64,000 bases of DNA from Branchiostoma floridae (GCF_000003815.2 NW_023365820.1:522776-586775); one strand, 5' to 3'; counted from the stretch's first letter, positions 13,701 to 28,700 are shown. Notes: generated by a model from the letters alone, not told the origin. Numbers and translations: made by a program.

Positions 13701-16700
13701 CTAATATCTGGTGTAAGGCATTACCATGAAACAAATATTTGTAACCATTACTTTAATGATAACCATGTACAATTGGCATGTTCATTATGGTCACAGCATA
13801 AAAATATACCTCAGAAGTTTTTAATTCTACCGCTGCATCATTCCCATTCTGTTTTTAGATCATATACTTGTATTTAAAATGCATTTATCAATATGTAATG
13901 GGAAAAACAGTGTGCGGATTCACAATTTTTCACTTCGAAATATAGTATTTGTGAAAAAAATTTACATTCATTTTGAGAGAATCATGATTATCATTTTTTT
14001 TTTTTGCAATTCCTTACTAGCTGGGTTCATAGACAAAAACAATTTGAGTCGTGTACAATCTGATTCTCATAACTAAAGGAAAGCCTTGTGAGGCCTTTGT
14101 CAATGCAGTTAAACTAGTACATATACCTACTAATAGTATAACTGAAAAGAAAACAGCTTCCAAAAGGAACTTCACCTAACAGAATGCATGTTCTAACTTG
14201 TATACTTTTTTTACAGAAAACCAAGCCACAGTAGCAGCAAACTAGCCTCAGCCTTTGCCAATGTTGGAAACTTGGCCCTCCTGTCGGGTGCCTTTGTCTA
14301 CAATGTGGGTCTTCAGAAGAACCAGCCGGTGAAGACTAAGGACCACATCAAACTTGAGGTTAGTCTTTCAACCATACCTGTTCAATCTTCTTCTTCTTGT
14401 TGAAGGAGTAACGGATCCGGTAACCAACTCGGCACTCTTTCCTCAAACATATCTGATAAAGCCAGTTCATTGCACGATCATGTGCATGATATCAGTAAGA
14501 CCTTTTATATTTACGAGGGGCGTGCAATAAGTAATGGTCCTGACCCACTTCCAGTTGTCTGATCTAAATGAAATTTTGTATGTGTAATAATTCATATCTC
14601 TATGGGTTATGTTGCAAAAGACAGCTCTGAACTAATTGTGGTTTCTGATTTACTGGTGTTTGAACTTAGTCAGGTGCAAAATGGACCAGGTGTGAAATGG
14701 AACCAGTTGAGTGTCGCGCAGTGATCCGGTTTTTGTATTTGAAAGGACGCACACCAAAGAAGACTTTTGATGAAATAAATGAAACTTTTTTTTTTGATTT
14801 TATTTTATTTTGCACTTTAAAAACAATCATAAATACAGCAAATTAAAGAAAACAACAGAACGTGCAAGGGGAGAGAAAAAGCCGTGTGGCTTATACAACC
14901 TCTACCCCCTTCAAACTTTACAAATCATAATGCTATTAAATGAATATGAAGACCATACATCAAACCATAATAAATCAAATAAATCAAATGAAACCCAGTG
15001 ATCATCATGACGCAACAAATGATCTAGCTAAAAAAACTGAAGCAGACAAAACTGAACATGATCTACAGATCATAAAGAAATAAGTCAAAATCATTAACTT
15101 ATGGTGATGATGCCCCATCATATGACCTTGTAAAACGCTGGCATCCTGAATTCAAACGTGGCTGGAAGTCTGTGGAAACAGCTCCCAGACCTGGTCGTCC
15201 CTCTTGTGCCATTGATGAGGCATCAGTTGGAGGACCAACCTGGGGTGTCCTACAAAATCGGTGTCCAGAGCTGCATCAAACGATGGGAGAAATGCATAAC
15301 TCTGGGTGATTCCTATGAAGAGAAAGACTAATAACTGTGCCAAGTTTCATTAATCTCCTGCTATGGGAAATGGGTCAGGACCATTACTAATTGCACGCCC
15401 CTCGTATTGCATATTTTCATATTTCTCTGAAATGAAAGCCATTTGAATCCATTTTTATTCTGTTGGCTATTGTGCAAAGAAGTCAAACCTTTACTCACAA
15501 TCATAGTTTCATTTAGCTTCTTGGCAGTAAGAGGGGAAAAGGAGGTTTTTGAGGTTGCTTCAAGTTGTTGGTGGAAACAATTCGAGTACAGTTATTCATT
15601 CAAAGGAAACACATTTGTGACATCAATAATTAACACAAGCAAAAGTTTTCAGACTTTACAGTACCTGGATGACCCATTCCATTTTTTGTTTGCTGTAGGT
15701 TCCAGGTTTCGACCCTCTGCAGATTTCCTGTAGACGAGCAGGATCCTTCATTCACCAGCTGACTCCCAGCAAGGTAGGACTGACAAACAAATAAACAAAC
15801 AAATAAAAAAGACAAACAACTCGGGATCTGGGGGTGTATTTATATTTAATCTTAAAATGTACTTTAAATTCTTTCATCTTTGGCTTTTATTATCTGAAAA
15901 ACCCTCTACTAGTTAAAGGGAATGGCATTGTTTTTCATGAAATCTCATCGATCTGTGTTGGTAGTAATCATAGTACAATGCTAAACTTTCTTCAAACAAA
16001 GGTATAACGTTACACAGATCAAATGTTCAACTACTGTTATATTCTTCAGGATCAATACTAGTAACCAATTACTTCAAAACGTAAACTGGCGAGGATTACA
16101 GACAAATGATCTTGCAAATACTTTCACGTCAGCAATTAGTCAGACTGGCAAGGAAGTTAACAATGCCTCTGTTTAGTGATTGCAGTAGTGCCCTAGCTGA
16201 TGTTGTTTTGTTATGATTTTTGCTTAGGAGAATCCTATTTGTTAATGCTAGCCTTTAGGTAAAGTACAATGTACTAGGTACATGCCCAATGTTTACACTG
16301 TTTATCCCATACATGTACAGAAGAAGGCCTACAGTGTTGTCTGTGATGTGGAGATCAACCATGGAAGGAGGAGAATCACTCTCAGGTCACCACTACAGGT
16401 ATGGTTTAAACCCCATCACTACTAACCACTGCTGTAACCAATTAGAATTCAGGGCTCGAAATTCGTTTGGGGGATTAGGTGCACTGGTGCACCCAGCTTA
16501 AAAAATTGGGTGCACCAAAAAAATTTTGGGTTCACCACTTAAATTTAAGTAATAACCTAATAATAAAACTCAGTTACAAGCTATCAAATTCTTAAACAAG
16601 TACCAAGACAGATATTTTTATCATTTTTCTAAAACTCAGATCTCAAGAATCCAATACTTTTATACTTTGATATCTTTACATTACATAAACCTAAGAAAAT

Positions 16701-19700
16701 ATTTGGGTGCACCCTGTGCATCCACAGAAAATAATTGGGTGCATAGCTCCACTTTTGGGTGCACCTGGGTGCACATGCACCCAGTATTTCAAGCCCTGGA
16801 ATTTGTCATAAATGTATGTAAGTCCTTAGCAGAGAAAAGTTTATTAAGCATTCTGACTAGTTATGTTCAGTCTGCCTTTTTATTATATTTATCTTCACAG
16901 AAGGAAAGCAATTATTAATCTTCTAAAATTCTTCCGCATTGTCTTTACTATTCTCCAAATAAGTAAGGTTAATAACCTGGACTAGACAGCTACCGCTATG
17001 TTATCTGGAGATGTAGCAGACGCTCTGTGGTTTTTCATTACATAGTCTAGCAAGTGGTAGGACAGAGCTAGAAGGGCAGGTCACAAAATATGACAAGATT
17101 AGTCTGTATAAGAATAAACAGAGGAGTGTGTTACGTGAGAGACCATGAGAGAGTAAACAGTGTGTTTTTCAAATGTTACCTTCCTTGTTTTGTTAAGGTT
17201 GCTAAATGTCATACTTTCCTTTTCCGTTTCTTGACATGTCTTTCTTCTTGTCTATTCTAGGTCAGCAACCAGCTTCCGGTATCCATGGTGATGACCTGTG
17301 ACCTGTCCCTCCTCCCTGATGCAGAGGATGGTTGCTATGAGACTGATGACAACAAACGAGCCCTGCTTGGTTCTGTTACACCTGGCCAGACTTGTCCGGT
17401 ACCCCTGTTTGCTGCTTACCAAGCTGCACTGGAAATCAGTCCCGAAGGAACAGAGTAAGGCAGCATATTGTTTTTGATTGATTGTTTGTTTTGCATGACC
17501 AATAAATCATCTATCTATATAAGACACCAGTTTTGTATGGTAAGACAAGACAAGCTGTATAAGACCAGTTACTGCAGAAAGGACCCTTTTCCTCCATATG
17601 ATCTTTAAGGCACCTCCGGCTTAATGTCCGAATGAAAGTCATCAATTTCAACATAAGTCAAATGAGAGAATAGGTGTTAAGTGCATTGCTGTGGCCTGTT
17701 AGAAATTATTTGAACCCCAAACCATTAGGTTCTAAGCCCCAGCAAACCTAACTAGAGGATGACATTGCTATTATTGTATTTACAGTAGGTAATGCAAGTG
17801 GAAACCAATTTTCACCTCATGCTCGTCAGGCAATTCATAACTAGGAAACGAAAAGGAAGAACCTAATACATGATCACTATGATGAAGAGTAATTTTTAGA
17901 TTAAAAGAGGTTTTTGTTTCCTTTTTGTTATTATTCATACAACCATCTCTTTCCTTGGTGCTGAAAATGAAAGAGTTCTGTCTAAAGAATCTTATCCAAA
18001 TAACCAGCTATAAACATTGGATTTGAGATTGATATCCTCATCACACGCTCACAAAATATTGTCTAGCACATGCAAATATTCACACTTACAATTGCTAGTG
18101 TTGAATATTTGAATCTACCTACAGCATAAGTTGATATTGACCATAGTCACTTTTCATGGTGCTGAAAAAGCAGTGCTTGTTAGCTGGTGATATAGCTAGT
18201 TTCTAACTTTACCAAAGCACTTTAAGCCTCATACTTTTTTTTTAATCTCCAAGATAAAAGGAGGCTGTTTTGGTCTGTTTGTCTTGGTGTGTGTTCAGAA
18301 TTGTTATTGCTGGCCTGGCTCCAAATTTTTTCCCAGGCTGAGTTGTGTTTGGAGACTGGAAGGATTCTTAAAATTTGTTTGACTGATAGGACATGAAGAG
18401 TGGCCCATGGCCAGAAAGTCAGGAGCCCAATCATGTATAGCCTGGAGTCCAGCCTTGTTTGCTTTGTCCTGCTCCCAAAGTACTTGAGTAGCGACCTTCG
18501 GGAGCGGAACAAAGTGAACCAGGCTGAACTCCAGGCTTATCATGTGCCCTGGGGTGTATGGGATGTACATGGTTGTTTTATATTTTGTAGAGAAATTTAC
18601 AAAAACTGACATCTTTGATTTCTTGTTTTCTAGGCATGTTGCTGCTGAGGAGTCTTTGAATTGGCAGGATGTAGCCAGTAAGAAGGCAGTACAGACTATC
18701 GCATGTCAACCAGAGGAGTCGGGGGCAGCCATGTTTTTCTACAATGTAACATGGGAAGCCTCTCCCATAAGAAGGGTGGCTCAGAGGAACATGAGCAGTT
18801 CTCCATATGGTACCCTGTGTCTCTATTCACCAGTGGTGCTTCACAACTATCTTCCATATGAGGCAAGTATTATTTGTAAAATTGAAGGGGCTGTTTGGTT
18901 GAGGGGGCTGTTAACTGTGTAATATTTTGGTGCTATATTTTTGTGGTTCAGAGCCTTTTTCATTTTTCTTCTCCTGTAGTAGTGTGTTCCTTGAAATCCC
19001 CTCATTCATTTAATGCTGAAAATCAATTTTGGACATACCATTTTGGGTTTAGACAAATCTGGCATAATAATGATCCAGATAAAGACGATGACACAATGAC
19101 AATGATGATGATGATGGTAATGGCAATTATGATAATGATGGTGTTGATACTGATGACCAAAATGATGATGATTATGCCAACAATGATGATGACAACAACG
19201 ATGATGACCATGATAATGATGGCAATGATGATAATTGTTGTAATGATGATGATGATGATGATGATGACAATGATGACCATGTAGAATGTCTAAAAAATTT
19301 GTGTATCCCCACAGGTTAATTACACAATAGGGGACCGTCCAGAAGTGACCCTGTCTGCCGGGGTCAGTGTCCCCTCCTGTAGTCTGGACATGGAGAAGAA
19401 CCACAAAGTGGATGTCCACCTGAGGGGCTACCAGGGGCTGGACTGGTCAGGGACCTTCTACATCTCTCTGGACATGGACGAATATGAGATGGTAAGAAAC
19501 TGCAATGGATGAATTGATGCATGATCAGAGTGGGTGACTGAGCAACTGGCCAAACAATTATTTAGTGAGTGAATCAGGGCTCTAGCCAGCGTCCGTTTTT
19601 CCGTCAATCTTCGTGTGACGGAACAATTTTAAAACTAATCCGTCAACTTTGACGAACAAAAATCTGATAATAGCTTCTTGGTGGATGCTACAGGCTGCTT

Positions 19701-22700
19701 GGGGACGATGTCCACGGTCGTAAAAGCCACACACTGTTTGTTTTGCTATTGTTATGATTGTTGACAATGTGTGTCGGTGCCCTTTTGCGTACAATAATCT
19801 CATTAAAACCCGTTTTTAAAGATCTCAGTTCAGTCTCTCTAACTCCTTGAATAGTGTTTTCGCGACAATGGGAATTGGCTGACGGAAAAAAAATGTCGAG
19901 CTGGCTAGAGCCCTGGAATGAATAAATCTAAATAAGGACTAGAAATGGACCAAAAGCAGTTCTGTAAATTTTTAAAGCTGTGTCCTCACAAAAATTCTGA
20001 CATGAATGAACTTTATTGCTCAACATTTGCACAAGGTACAATGTATGGCAATTAATAACAACTACTAGCTGATAACATTCACTTGTTCCTTTGGCTCATG
20101 TTTCTTTTGTAACAGTTAATTACATCAAATAATAGTATAGACTATTTGGTTTCAAAATTCTTCTTGCACCAGATGGGTCATAGGATTCTCTGTTTTGATA
20201 GCCCTAAGCTTGGACCACACAACTTTGCAATCTCTACAGTAGGTGGGCTAGTCCACCGGAAGTACATGTACATGTAACGCTAGTTCACCTTTATCCGCGG
20301 GGTAACCTATATCCGTTGCTTTCAAAATCAGGGTATTTAGGGCTATCATGTTGACGAAATGTGAGTTCAAACTGCTATACTTTGAAAATATTACAATTTG
20401 AAACAACCATCCGTCGACTTGATATTCCTTAATGCGCTGTTTTGAAAAACAACGGATATAGGTTACCCCACGGATAAAGGTGAACTAACGTTATGTTCAA
20501 CTACCATTCTACCAGTCTCATGAGAAAAATATTGCACAATGCTAACTTGAGCTCTGTACTCCTTTGAAAATTTTGTTCCAGGTTGTCATGGAAACCACAG
20601 ATGTGAAGGGAGAGAAGAAACAGATGGCGCTGGGAGTGCACACCACTGTTGGGGGCAGCCGGGATGTCTTCCTGTATGCACCGTACTGGCTGGTCAACAA
20701 AACAGCTCTGCCTGTGGAGTTCAGGGTAAGGAGGTCAAAGTTCATGTGTTAAAAAACTATAGGGTCATACAATGTAGGTCAGAGGTCAGCAAAACAGCTC
20801 TACCTGTGGAGTTCAGGGTGAGGAGGTCATAGGTCATGTGTAAAAAACTATAGGGTCATACAATGTAGTTCAGAGTTCAGCAAAACAGCTCTACCTGTGG
20901 AGTTCAGAGTGAGGAGGTCATAGGTCATGTGTAAAAAACTATAGGGTCATACAATGTAGTTCAGTGTTCAGCAAAACAGCTCTACCTGTGGAGTTCAGGG
21001 TGAGGAGGTCATAGTTTTAAAAAAATGTGTAAAAAGACTAAAGAGTTGTACAATGTAGTTCAGAGTTCAGCAGTACAGTGCTCTGTGTGGACTTCATGAT
21101 CAGAAGGTCATAGTTCATGTCTAAAAAGACTTTAAGGTCATATGATGTAGTTCAGAGTTCAGCAGTACAGTGCTCTGTGTGGACTTCAGGATCATCAGAA
21201 GGTCATAGTTCATGTCGAAGAAAACTTTAAGGTCATATGATGTAGTTCAGAGTTCAGCAGTACCTTGTTCACTGTGGAGTTCAGAGTAAGGTCATTGTTC
21301 ATCGGGAGGAAAGTCCTAGGTCATAGTTCAAAAGAACATTAGTCCAAGGGTCACAGTTTAGGGGTAGGATTAATTCCTAGGGTTATAGTTCAGTGCAAGA
21401 AAAGTCTCAGATCATAGTTCAAAGGTAGAATAGTCCTATTGTTATAGTGCAGAGGTAAAGCCTTTCAGCCAAATTTCAGAGGTTTTAACATGACTTGCGT
21501 ACTTCTGACTTTTAAAGTCTTTGGATATCTCGGTAGACGTGAAGAAATCTGATCAGAATTCCTCCTTGTATACTATATCATGTTATATTATCATTAGTAC
21601 AAATTCTGAAGTTTCCCATGGGCAACTAGCTGTCTCAGACTGATACTAATCACTTGTTGTCTTACTTACAGGGTGCAGGGAGCAGCACTGTTTATCAGGG
21701 CAACACCACCAACGATCCTGCTCTATTCAGTTTCCACAGGCACAGGAGAAAGAAGGTGAGCACAGGATTTGAAAACACCAGATTCATTTTAGCAGGCAGA
21801 AAATTCATGAGAAAATCATGCATATTCATATTGGTTGAACCTGTCTAAAGCAATTCTTAGAATAAATCAAGTGAAACAATACCAAAGTCAGTGAAGCCTT
21901 ACTTTCAATTACTATTTTCTTGAAGCATTAGACTTTATGGCAGTTATTTTGCTTCCTTGAACAATTATCTATGAGCTTCATATTGATTTAAGTGGCAAAG
22001 GGAAAAGTATTTCATTCTCTTCAGAATATATTTAAGATTTGTTTCCAATAGGTTTGTTATAGGTTCATCCAAAAACTTTGTAACAATTGTGTAACTGCAG
22101 TATGCCAATACAAGTTTGACAACAACAACAAAATTCTAAATTTCATATTTTTTTAAAACTTAACCAACTCTTATAGACGAAAAACATTTGCTTGACAAAA
22201 ACAAAAGAGAAACTACATTTAAAGAGTTTTTGAAATAAATCTTAGTGTTACAGTTAGAATCTTGCTCTCTTTATTAGTTTAAATCAATTGTGTTTCCCTT
22301 TTGTCCCCCTAGTCATGGACAATGCTTCTCTGCCACTCGGCCAGAAAGAGAGAAACCATAACGTGGTAGAACATCCCAGAGACTTTCACTATACACTATA
22401 ACTACTGTCTCTCTCTGAGTTGTTACTTGTTTGATGTCTTGTGTGATGTTTCAGTTTTGACTGGTTTGATTGTCATAACACATTTATCAATGTGCTGTTA
22501 TGTTAAGTGAATTTTTGCTTTTTTGATATCTTGTATGTCTCTAAGGTTTGACTTGTTTGATGCGCTAGCACTATAACATGATCCGGTCTTACTCCTTTGT
22601 GTTCTTGCTTGTTTGATACCTCATCTGCCTCTCAGTTTTTACATGTTTGATGCAATAACTCTTTAATATCTCAAGTGTCTTTCTCTGAGTTTTCCCTTGT

Positions 22701-25700
22701 TTGATACGGTGTGTTTCCCTTAGTTTTTACTTGTTTGATGCGGTATAACAGTAATGCTCTGTCTTGCTATATGTTTTTGTTTGATACCTCGTGTGCGTTC
22801 ACAGTTTTGATTTGTTGGACCAGCTGCTTTAGGACAATAATGTTCTTTCTCTGAGCTATTCTGTGTTACCTTGTTTGTGTGCCTTGTGTATTTGTCTATC
22901 AGCTTTGGCTTTTTTATCCTCTGTGTGTATTTATGTTTGTGTGTGTGTGAGTGTGTGCGTGTGTGTGTGTGTGCGGGCATGTACGTTCGTGTGTTTTTGT
23001 GTGTGTGTGGGGGGGGGGGTTGTGTTTCACATGGCTCTGGGTTCCAAAAACCTTCAAATTTATTCAAGGACCTGTTAAAACTGCTCCACCATAATTCCAT
23101 GTTGTGACACACATAATCGATTTAATATTAAAATGCAAAACTTTCAACCCTTGATAAACTGCTTCTCACCACCCTTATCTTGCCTTCACCCTCCAAACCT
23201 CCTATCAAAAGATGGGAAGTTTAGCATGTGCCTGTGTAGAGAAGGCAGAAAAGAGAATACGTCCGGTAAGAATAGTCACAGTAAAAGCTTTAATAATGCT
23301 GCATGTAAGAATAACACCATTTATGTGGCAATGCTGGAGCTTTGCTGTATAATTATTATGGTGCAAGGTGATTGGAAACAAGGTCATTCTCACTGGTATT
23401 CTTTCTTTTTTAATTTCCATAGTCAACATCTTTTGATAGATGCAAATCTAAGGCTGGGAAAAGGTTTCTTCCAGATGGTGGCAGTAGTTTGGAAGAGCAA
23501 GCCTAAAAGAACATGCCTAAAATGCAGTAATCAACAGTTCATCAACATGATAGCTACTAATATTCAATATTTATTGAATACTAGCTAGGGTGGCCTCGGC
23601 CATTAAAAGGTTTCCTTATCTTCACATTATTTTAAATTTTTATAAAATTTGTGCCCTCTTTTTTAGGTGATGGTGTCTTTTCATTTTTGGCAATTTTGGA
23701 CTAAAGCACAATATTTCAATGCTTCTTAAATTTTTTCCCTTTTTTTAAACTTCATTTAATTTTTTAAGATGCGGGAAAATTGGGCAAAAATGTATCATTT
23801 TGAGAATCTTTTAAAAAGAACAATATATTGAATGACGTATTTGTGAAAGTTATTAAATTGAGTCACAAATATATTTTTACCTAGAAGTCATGGTGAAAAG
23901 TAAGGAAAAATGTTTTACTTAAACACATTGATAGCCTTGTCTATTGGGTTGTAGGCAAAGATGCGAATGTTCCGGTCAAAGTGGTCATCTGCCATACCAC
24001 TGGACACAGTCGGACATGCAGGAGTGGTCACCTGTCGGGACAAGGACAGTGGGAAAGTCTACCAGGTAAATAGAGATCACCCTGTATATAAGCACACAAC
24101 ATCAAACATCATTTGTGTTTGGGATTGATAATGTAACATATGGACATAGTGTTCTTAGACATATTGATTTTTCCTAGTGCAGTCTAAACTACATGACATA
24201 TTTGTACTTGTCGCAGATTGACATTTCTTCACATAACCACAATTCCCTGTCCTAACAACCCCGATGTACTTTGGGGGTCAAATGCCAGCCCTGTGAGTAA
24301 CAGGCTAGAAATGTGCCTCACAGTGTGTAACAGGCTAGCGGATGTGCCACACTGTGAGTAACAGGCTAAGATGTGCCACACAGGGATGTCGATCTCGGAG
24401 ATTCGAGAACAAACCTTGAAAAGAAAAGGGGGAGTAGTGTAACAGCGGTGTTTAAGTACCGCCTACCGTCCTTGCCCAACAGCTTTGAGCTTTTGTGGCG
24501 ACAGCGATAGCGGTCATGATTTGTAATCTGCCGCCATTGTAATCATGTCGGCATGTTTGTATCTTTCTGTTCTTACTCGCCCCTCTCAATTTCTACAATG
24601 CCATTCGGACGTGCGAGCGATAGGCTAAATGAATTACATTCCTGGCATTCCTGGATAGGCGTTGTGTCTTTGAAAAAGTCACTTTCAATGACTTTCCTCA
24701 CTCCACTAATGTTTGAAAACTAGTACGTGACTTCTGTTGGCAACTGGTGAAATGCAGTGGAAAAAATGAGAGGGATGGGCTCCACCTTCCAATACCATGC
24801 TCTTAGACACAGTGGATAACCCAGTGCGCTACATGTATGGCAAAGAAAAAGCAGACAGCCTTTTACCTTTGGGGGGAAAATGCCATGTACACTGAGACTC
24901 TTACATAACCATTATTGTTTTATCGACACCAACGTTTCAGCGTCTGTCACCTTCTTCAGGGAAATTCTCACTGGTTCACATTGTACTGCAGAACAGGTGT
25001 TGCTGCTCACAGTTCAAATACAGTCACAAACATAAAAGCATAATGTACAGACTGCTTTATGTGAATATGTCATTGAATAAAACAATAGTTATGGTTACAG
25101 TACCAATCTGATGAAACTTTTCAGGGATGCTCTGCGCCAATATCTATATCTATTTTGGCACAAATGCAGGTGTGGTTGGAGATCCACCTGTCCAAGCTGA
25201 AGCTGACCAAGATGGTGACCCTGCTGCCCTTCTTCATGGTGGTCAACAAGACCACTGCAGAGGTCACCTTCACTGAGGAAGGTCAGGAGGATGAGTACTG
25301 GACTGTCATCCAGCCAGAAGAGGTAACTGATGATTAACAGAAGAACAAATGAATGAATTAACAAATGAATTAGTGCAATAATCAATGAATGTATAGGGAG
25401 GGAGGGAGAAAGGAAAGAAATTATTGACTGTTAGTGAAGATGGTGTCATAGTTTTTTTTTTAGTTTTGCACCAAAAATTGACACAGAAAAATGACAAAAT
25501 GAGAAATGATAAAGAGACTACTGACACTGTCACTGACGAAAGATATATATACATATTGGATGTTATCTTAAACGTGTGCCCATTTCGAAAATCATATCCA
25601 GTTGCTTGACACAATTTGTAATTGCTATTTGGCATGTCTTATTACCTGGATGTCTAACCTTCATCAATGACAAGGAGATTAGAAGTGTTGCAGGCACTGT

Positions 25701-28700
25701 TTTGTGGTTATGGTTTCTGATCTAAGTGAATAAAAGCCTTTGCGTACATTTTTCTTCAGGTTTTACCATTGTGGCCTCACTCCGGAGTTCTGAACCTCGT
25801 GGTGAGACAGCCAGGGGTGGAGAACAAGGGTGCAGAGATCCCGGTCCTGTCACAGTACTTCCCCATCCACAAGTCTCACACCACAGTTCTCAGGATGTGG
25901 AACGGCACGGCGCTCACCGTGAACGTGGCTGGAGGGATGGAGAGCCCCACAACGATAACGTTCACCCCGTTCCAGCCGGGGGATGCGCCAGTCCGAGTTG
26001 TGAACTGTTGTCACAATGCCTTTATCAGGTTCCACCAAAAGTGAGTAGTACAGTTTTGAATAGTTTCCATGGCATAGATTTAGACACAAGTACCTGAATA
26101 AAGTAATTGAATAGGATGACTTGACTGTCCAATCCCTTTACTTTTGAAGCTACATTATATCAAATTACCGTTAGAAAACAGTCAACAACGGCTTACCCAT
26201 ATCAGTAAAATCAAATTATAAACTTCCACTACTACTTTACTTCTTCTGCTACTACTACTTCTACTGCTTCTACCTATATTACTACTGTCTACTACTTCTA
26301 CTACACTTTTACTACAAGTACCTACAGTAACTAAACCTGGGTACCATTTCTCAGTTGTAACTGCTGGCTAAATCTTTTTGCTTGCTAGTGAAAAGATCCA
26401 GTCATGCAGTGGTTACTACAGAGGATGGTACCCAGGCTACAACTCTTTACTTGTATGATTTTTATTTATTCATTTATTGATCTTGTGGGGTAGGCAAGAA
26501 GAGCGTTTAAGGTTTCAATGTCGATGTCAATGTAGCTTGGTGTACCTAATGCAACTCATGTGTCAAGTTGTGACAGTAAGTGGAGCATTTCATCTTTTTC
26601 TGAACAGTTAAAATGATTCACACATTCAAGCATCAACTGATATTTTGATGTGTAATTTGTGGCATGCCCATAGGGGTATGAGTCAAGTCATATATTGTCC
26701 TGACACCGAACCGGTCAGTGCTGTACACATGGGATGATCATAGAATGATTGAACAGGGCATCATCTGATGTTGTAATGTGTTATCTGTGAGTTTCTTACA
26801 GGGGTATGAGTCAAGTCATATATTGTCCTGACACCAAACCAGTCAGTGCTGTACACATGGGATGATCATAGAATGATTGAACAGGGCATCATCTGATGTT
26901 GTAATGTGTTAGTTATGACTTTCTTTACAGGGGTATGAGTCAAGTCATTGTCCTGACACCCAACCAGTCTGTACTGTGCACATGGGATGATCATAATTAA
27001 AAATGATTGAACAGGGCATCATCTGATGTTGTAATGTGTTAGTTATGACTTTCTTTACAGGGGTATGAGTCAAGTCATTGTCCTGACACCGAACCAGTCA
27101 GTGCTGTACACCTGGGATAATCATATTAAAATGATTGAACAGGGCATCATCTGATGTTGTAATGTGTTATTTGTGACTTTCTTTACAGGGGTATGAGTCA
27201 AGTCATTGTCCTGACACCGAACCAGTCAGTGCTATACACCTGGGATGATCATAAAATGATTGAACAGGGCATCATCTGATGTTGTAATGTGTTATTTGTG
27301 ACTTTCTTTACAGGGGTATGAGTCAAGTCATTGTCCTGACACCTAACCAATCTGTGTTGTTCACCTGGGATGATCATAAAATGATTGAACAGAGCATCAT
27401 CGGATGTTGTTATGTGTTATTTGTGACTTTCTTTACAGGGGTATGAGTCAAGTCATTGTCCTGACACCGAACCAGTCTGTGTTGTTCACCTGGGATGATC
27501 ATAAAATGATTGAACAGGGCATCATCTGATGTTGTAATGTGTTATTTGTGACTTTCTTTACAGGGGTATGAGTCAAGTCATTGTCCTGACACCGAACCAG
27601 TCAGTGCTGTATACCTGAGATGATCATAAAATGATTGAACAGGGCATCATCTGATGTTGTAATGTGTTATTTGTGACTTTCTTTACAGGGGTATGAGTCA
27701 AGTCATTGTCCTGACACCGAACCAGTCAGTGCTGTATACCTGAGATGATCATAAAATGATTGAACAGGGCATCATCGGATGTTGTTATGTGTTATTTGTG
27801 ACTTTCTTTACAGGGGTATGAGTCAAGTCATTGTCCTGACACCCAACCAGTCTGTACTGTACACATGGGATGATCATAAAATGATTGAACAGGGCATCAT
27901 CTGATGTTGTAATGTGTTATTTGTGACTTTCTTTACAGGGGTATGAGTCAAGTTATTGTCCTGACACCGAACCAGTCAGTGTTGTACACATGGGATGATC
28001 ATAAAGTGATTGAACAGAGCATCATCTGATGTTGTTATGTGTTATTTGTGACTTTCTTTACAGGGGTATGAGTCAAGTCATTGTCCTGACACCGAACCAG
28101 TCAGTGTTGTACACATGGGATGATCATAAAGTGATTGAACAGAGCATCATCTGATGTTGTTATGTGTTATTTGTGACTTTCTTTACAGGGGTATGAGTCA
28201 AGTCATTGTCCTGACACCCAACCAGTCAGTGTTATACACCTGGGATGATCCTACTGAGGAGAGGACTCTATGGTGGAACCTCTACAAGAGAGACAAACCT
28301 TCATTTCCAGCCAGAATAAACCAGGTATCACAATATATGTTTGAATGTTAAAATCTAATCTAGACTAATGTACAGTTTCCTTTCGCACATTGCAATCTTT
28401 TAAACAACTTAGCTGTCAAACTCGATGTTATTTGTTGCATGTCATTTTGTATAAACTTTCCTTCGTCAGTGACACTGAAGTGATCTGCAAGAAACAGGTC
28501 TTTTATACTCTAACTATGAATGAAGACAATTTCAGATGTCCAATAGGAAAGGTTGTAAGACAATTCAGACTGAAGACAATTTGGATTCCAAAGAAAACAA
28601 AGCTAAGCCAAAGTCAAGCTGAAGACAATTTGGATTTCAAAGGATATCAAGGCTAAGACACAGTTAATGCAAATGAGTCAATTAGCTCCTGTTGTTTTAG

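Noticed and set aside
19006-19419. Met-, His- and Ile-rich open frames on both strands
   Set aside because: They are translations of a GAT trinucleotide repeat and overlap a VPS13 intron and exon.
23133-23588. 151-codon plus-strand frame in intron 25
   Set aside because: No recognisable domain, flanked by simple repeats, and inside a spliced intron.
26673-28324. CRISPR-like array
   Set aside because: Whole 125-bp units are similar with no short repeat and unique spacer pattern, and it is a eukaryotic intron.
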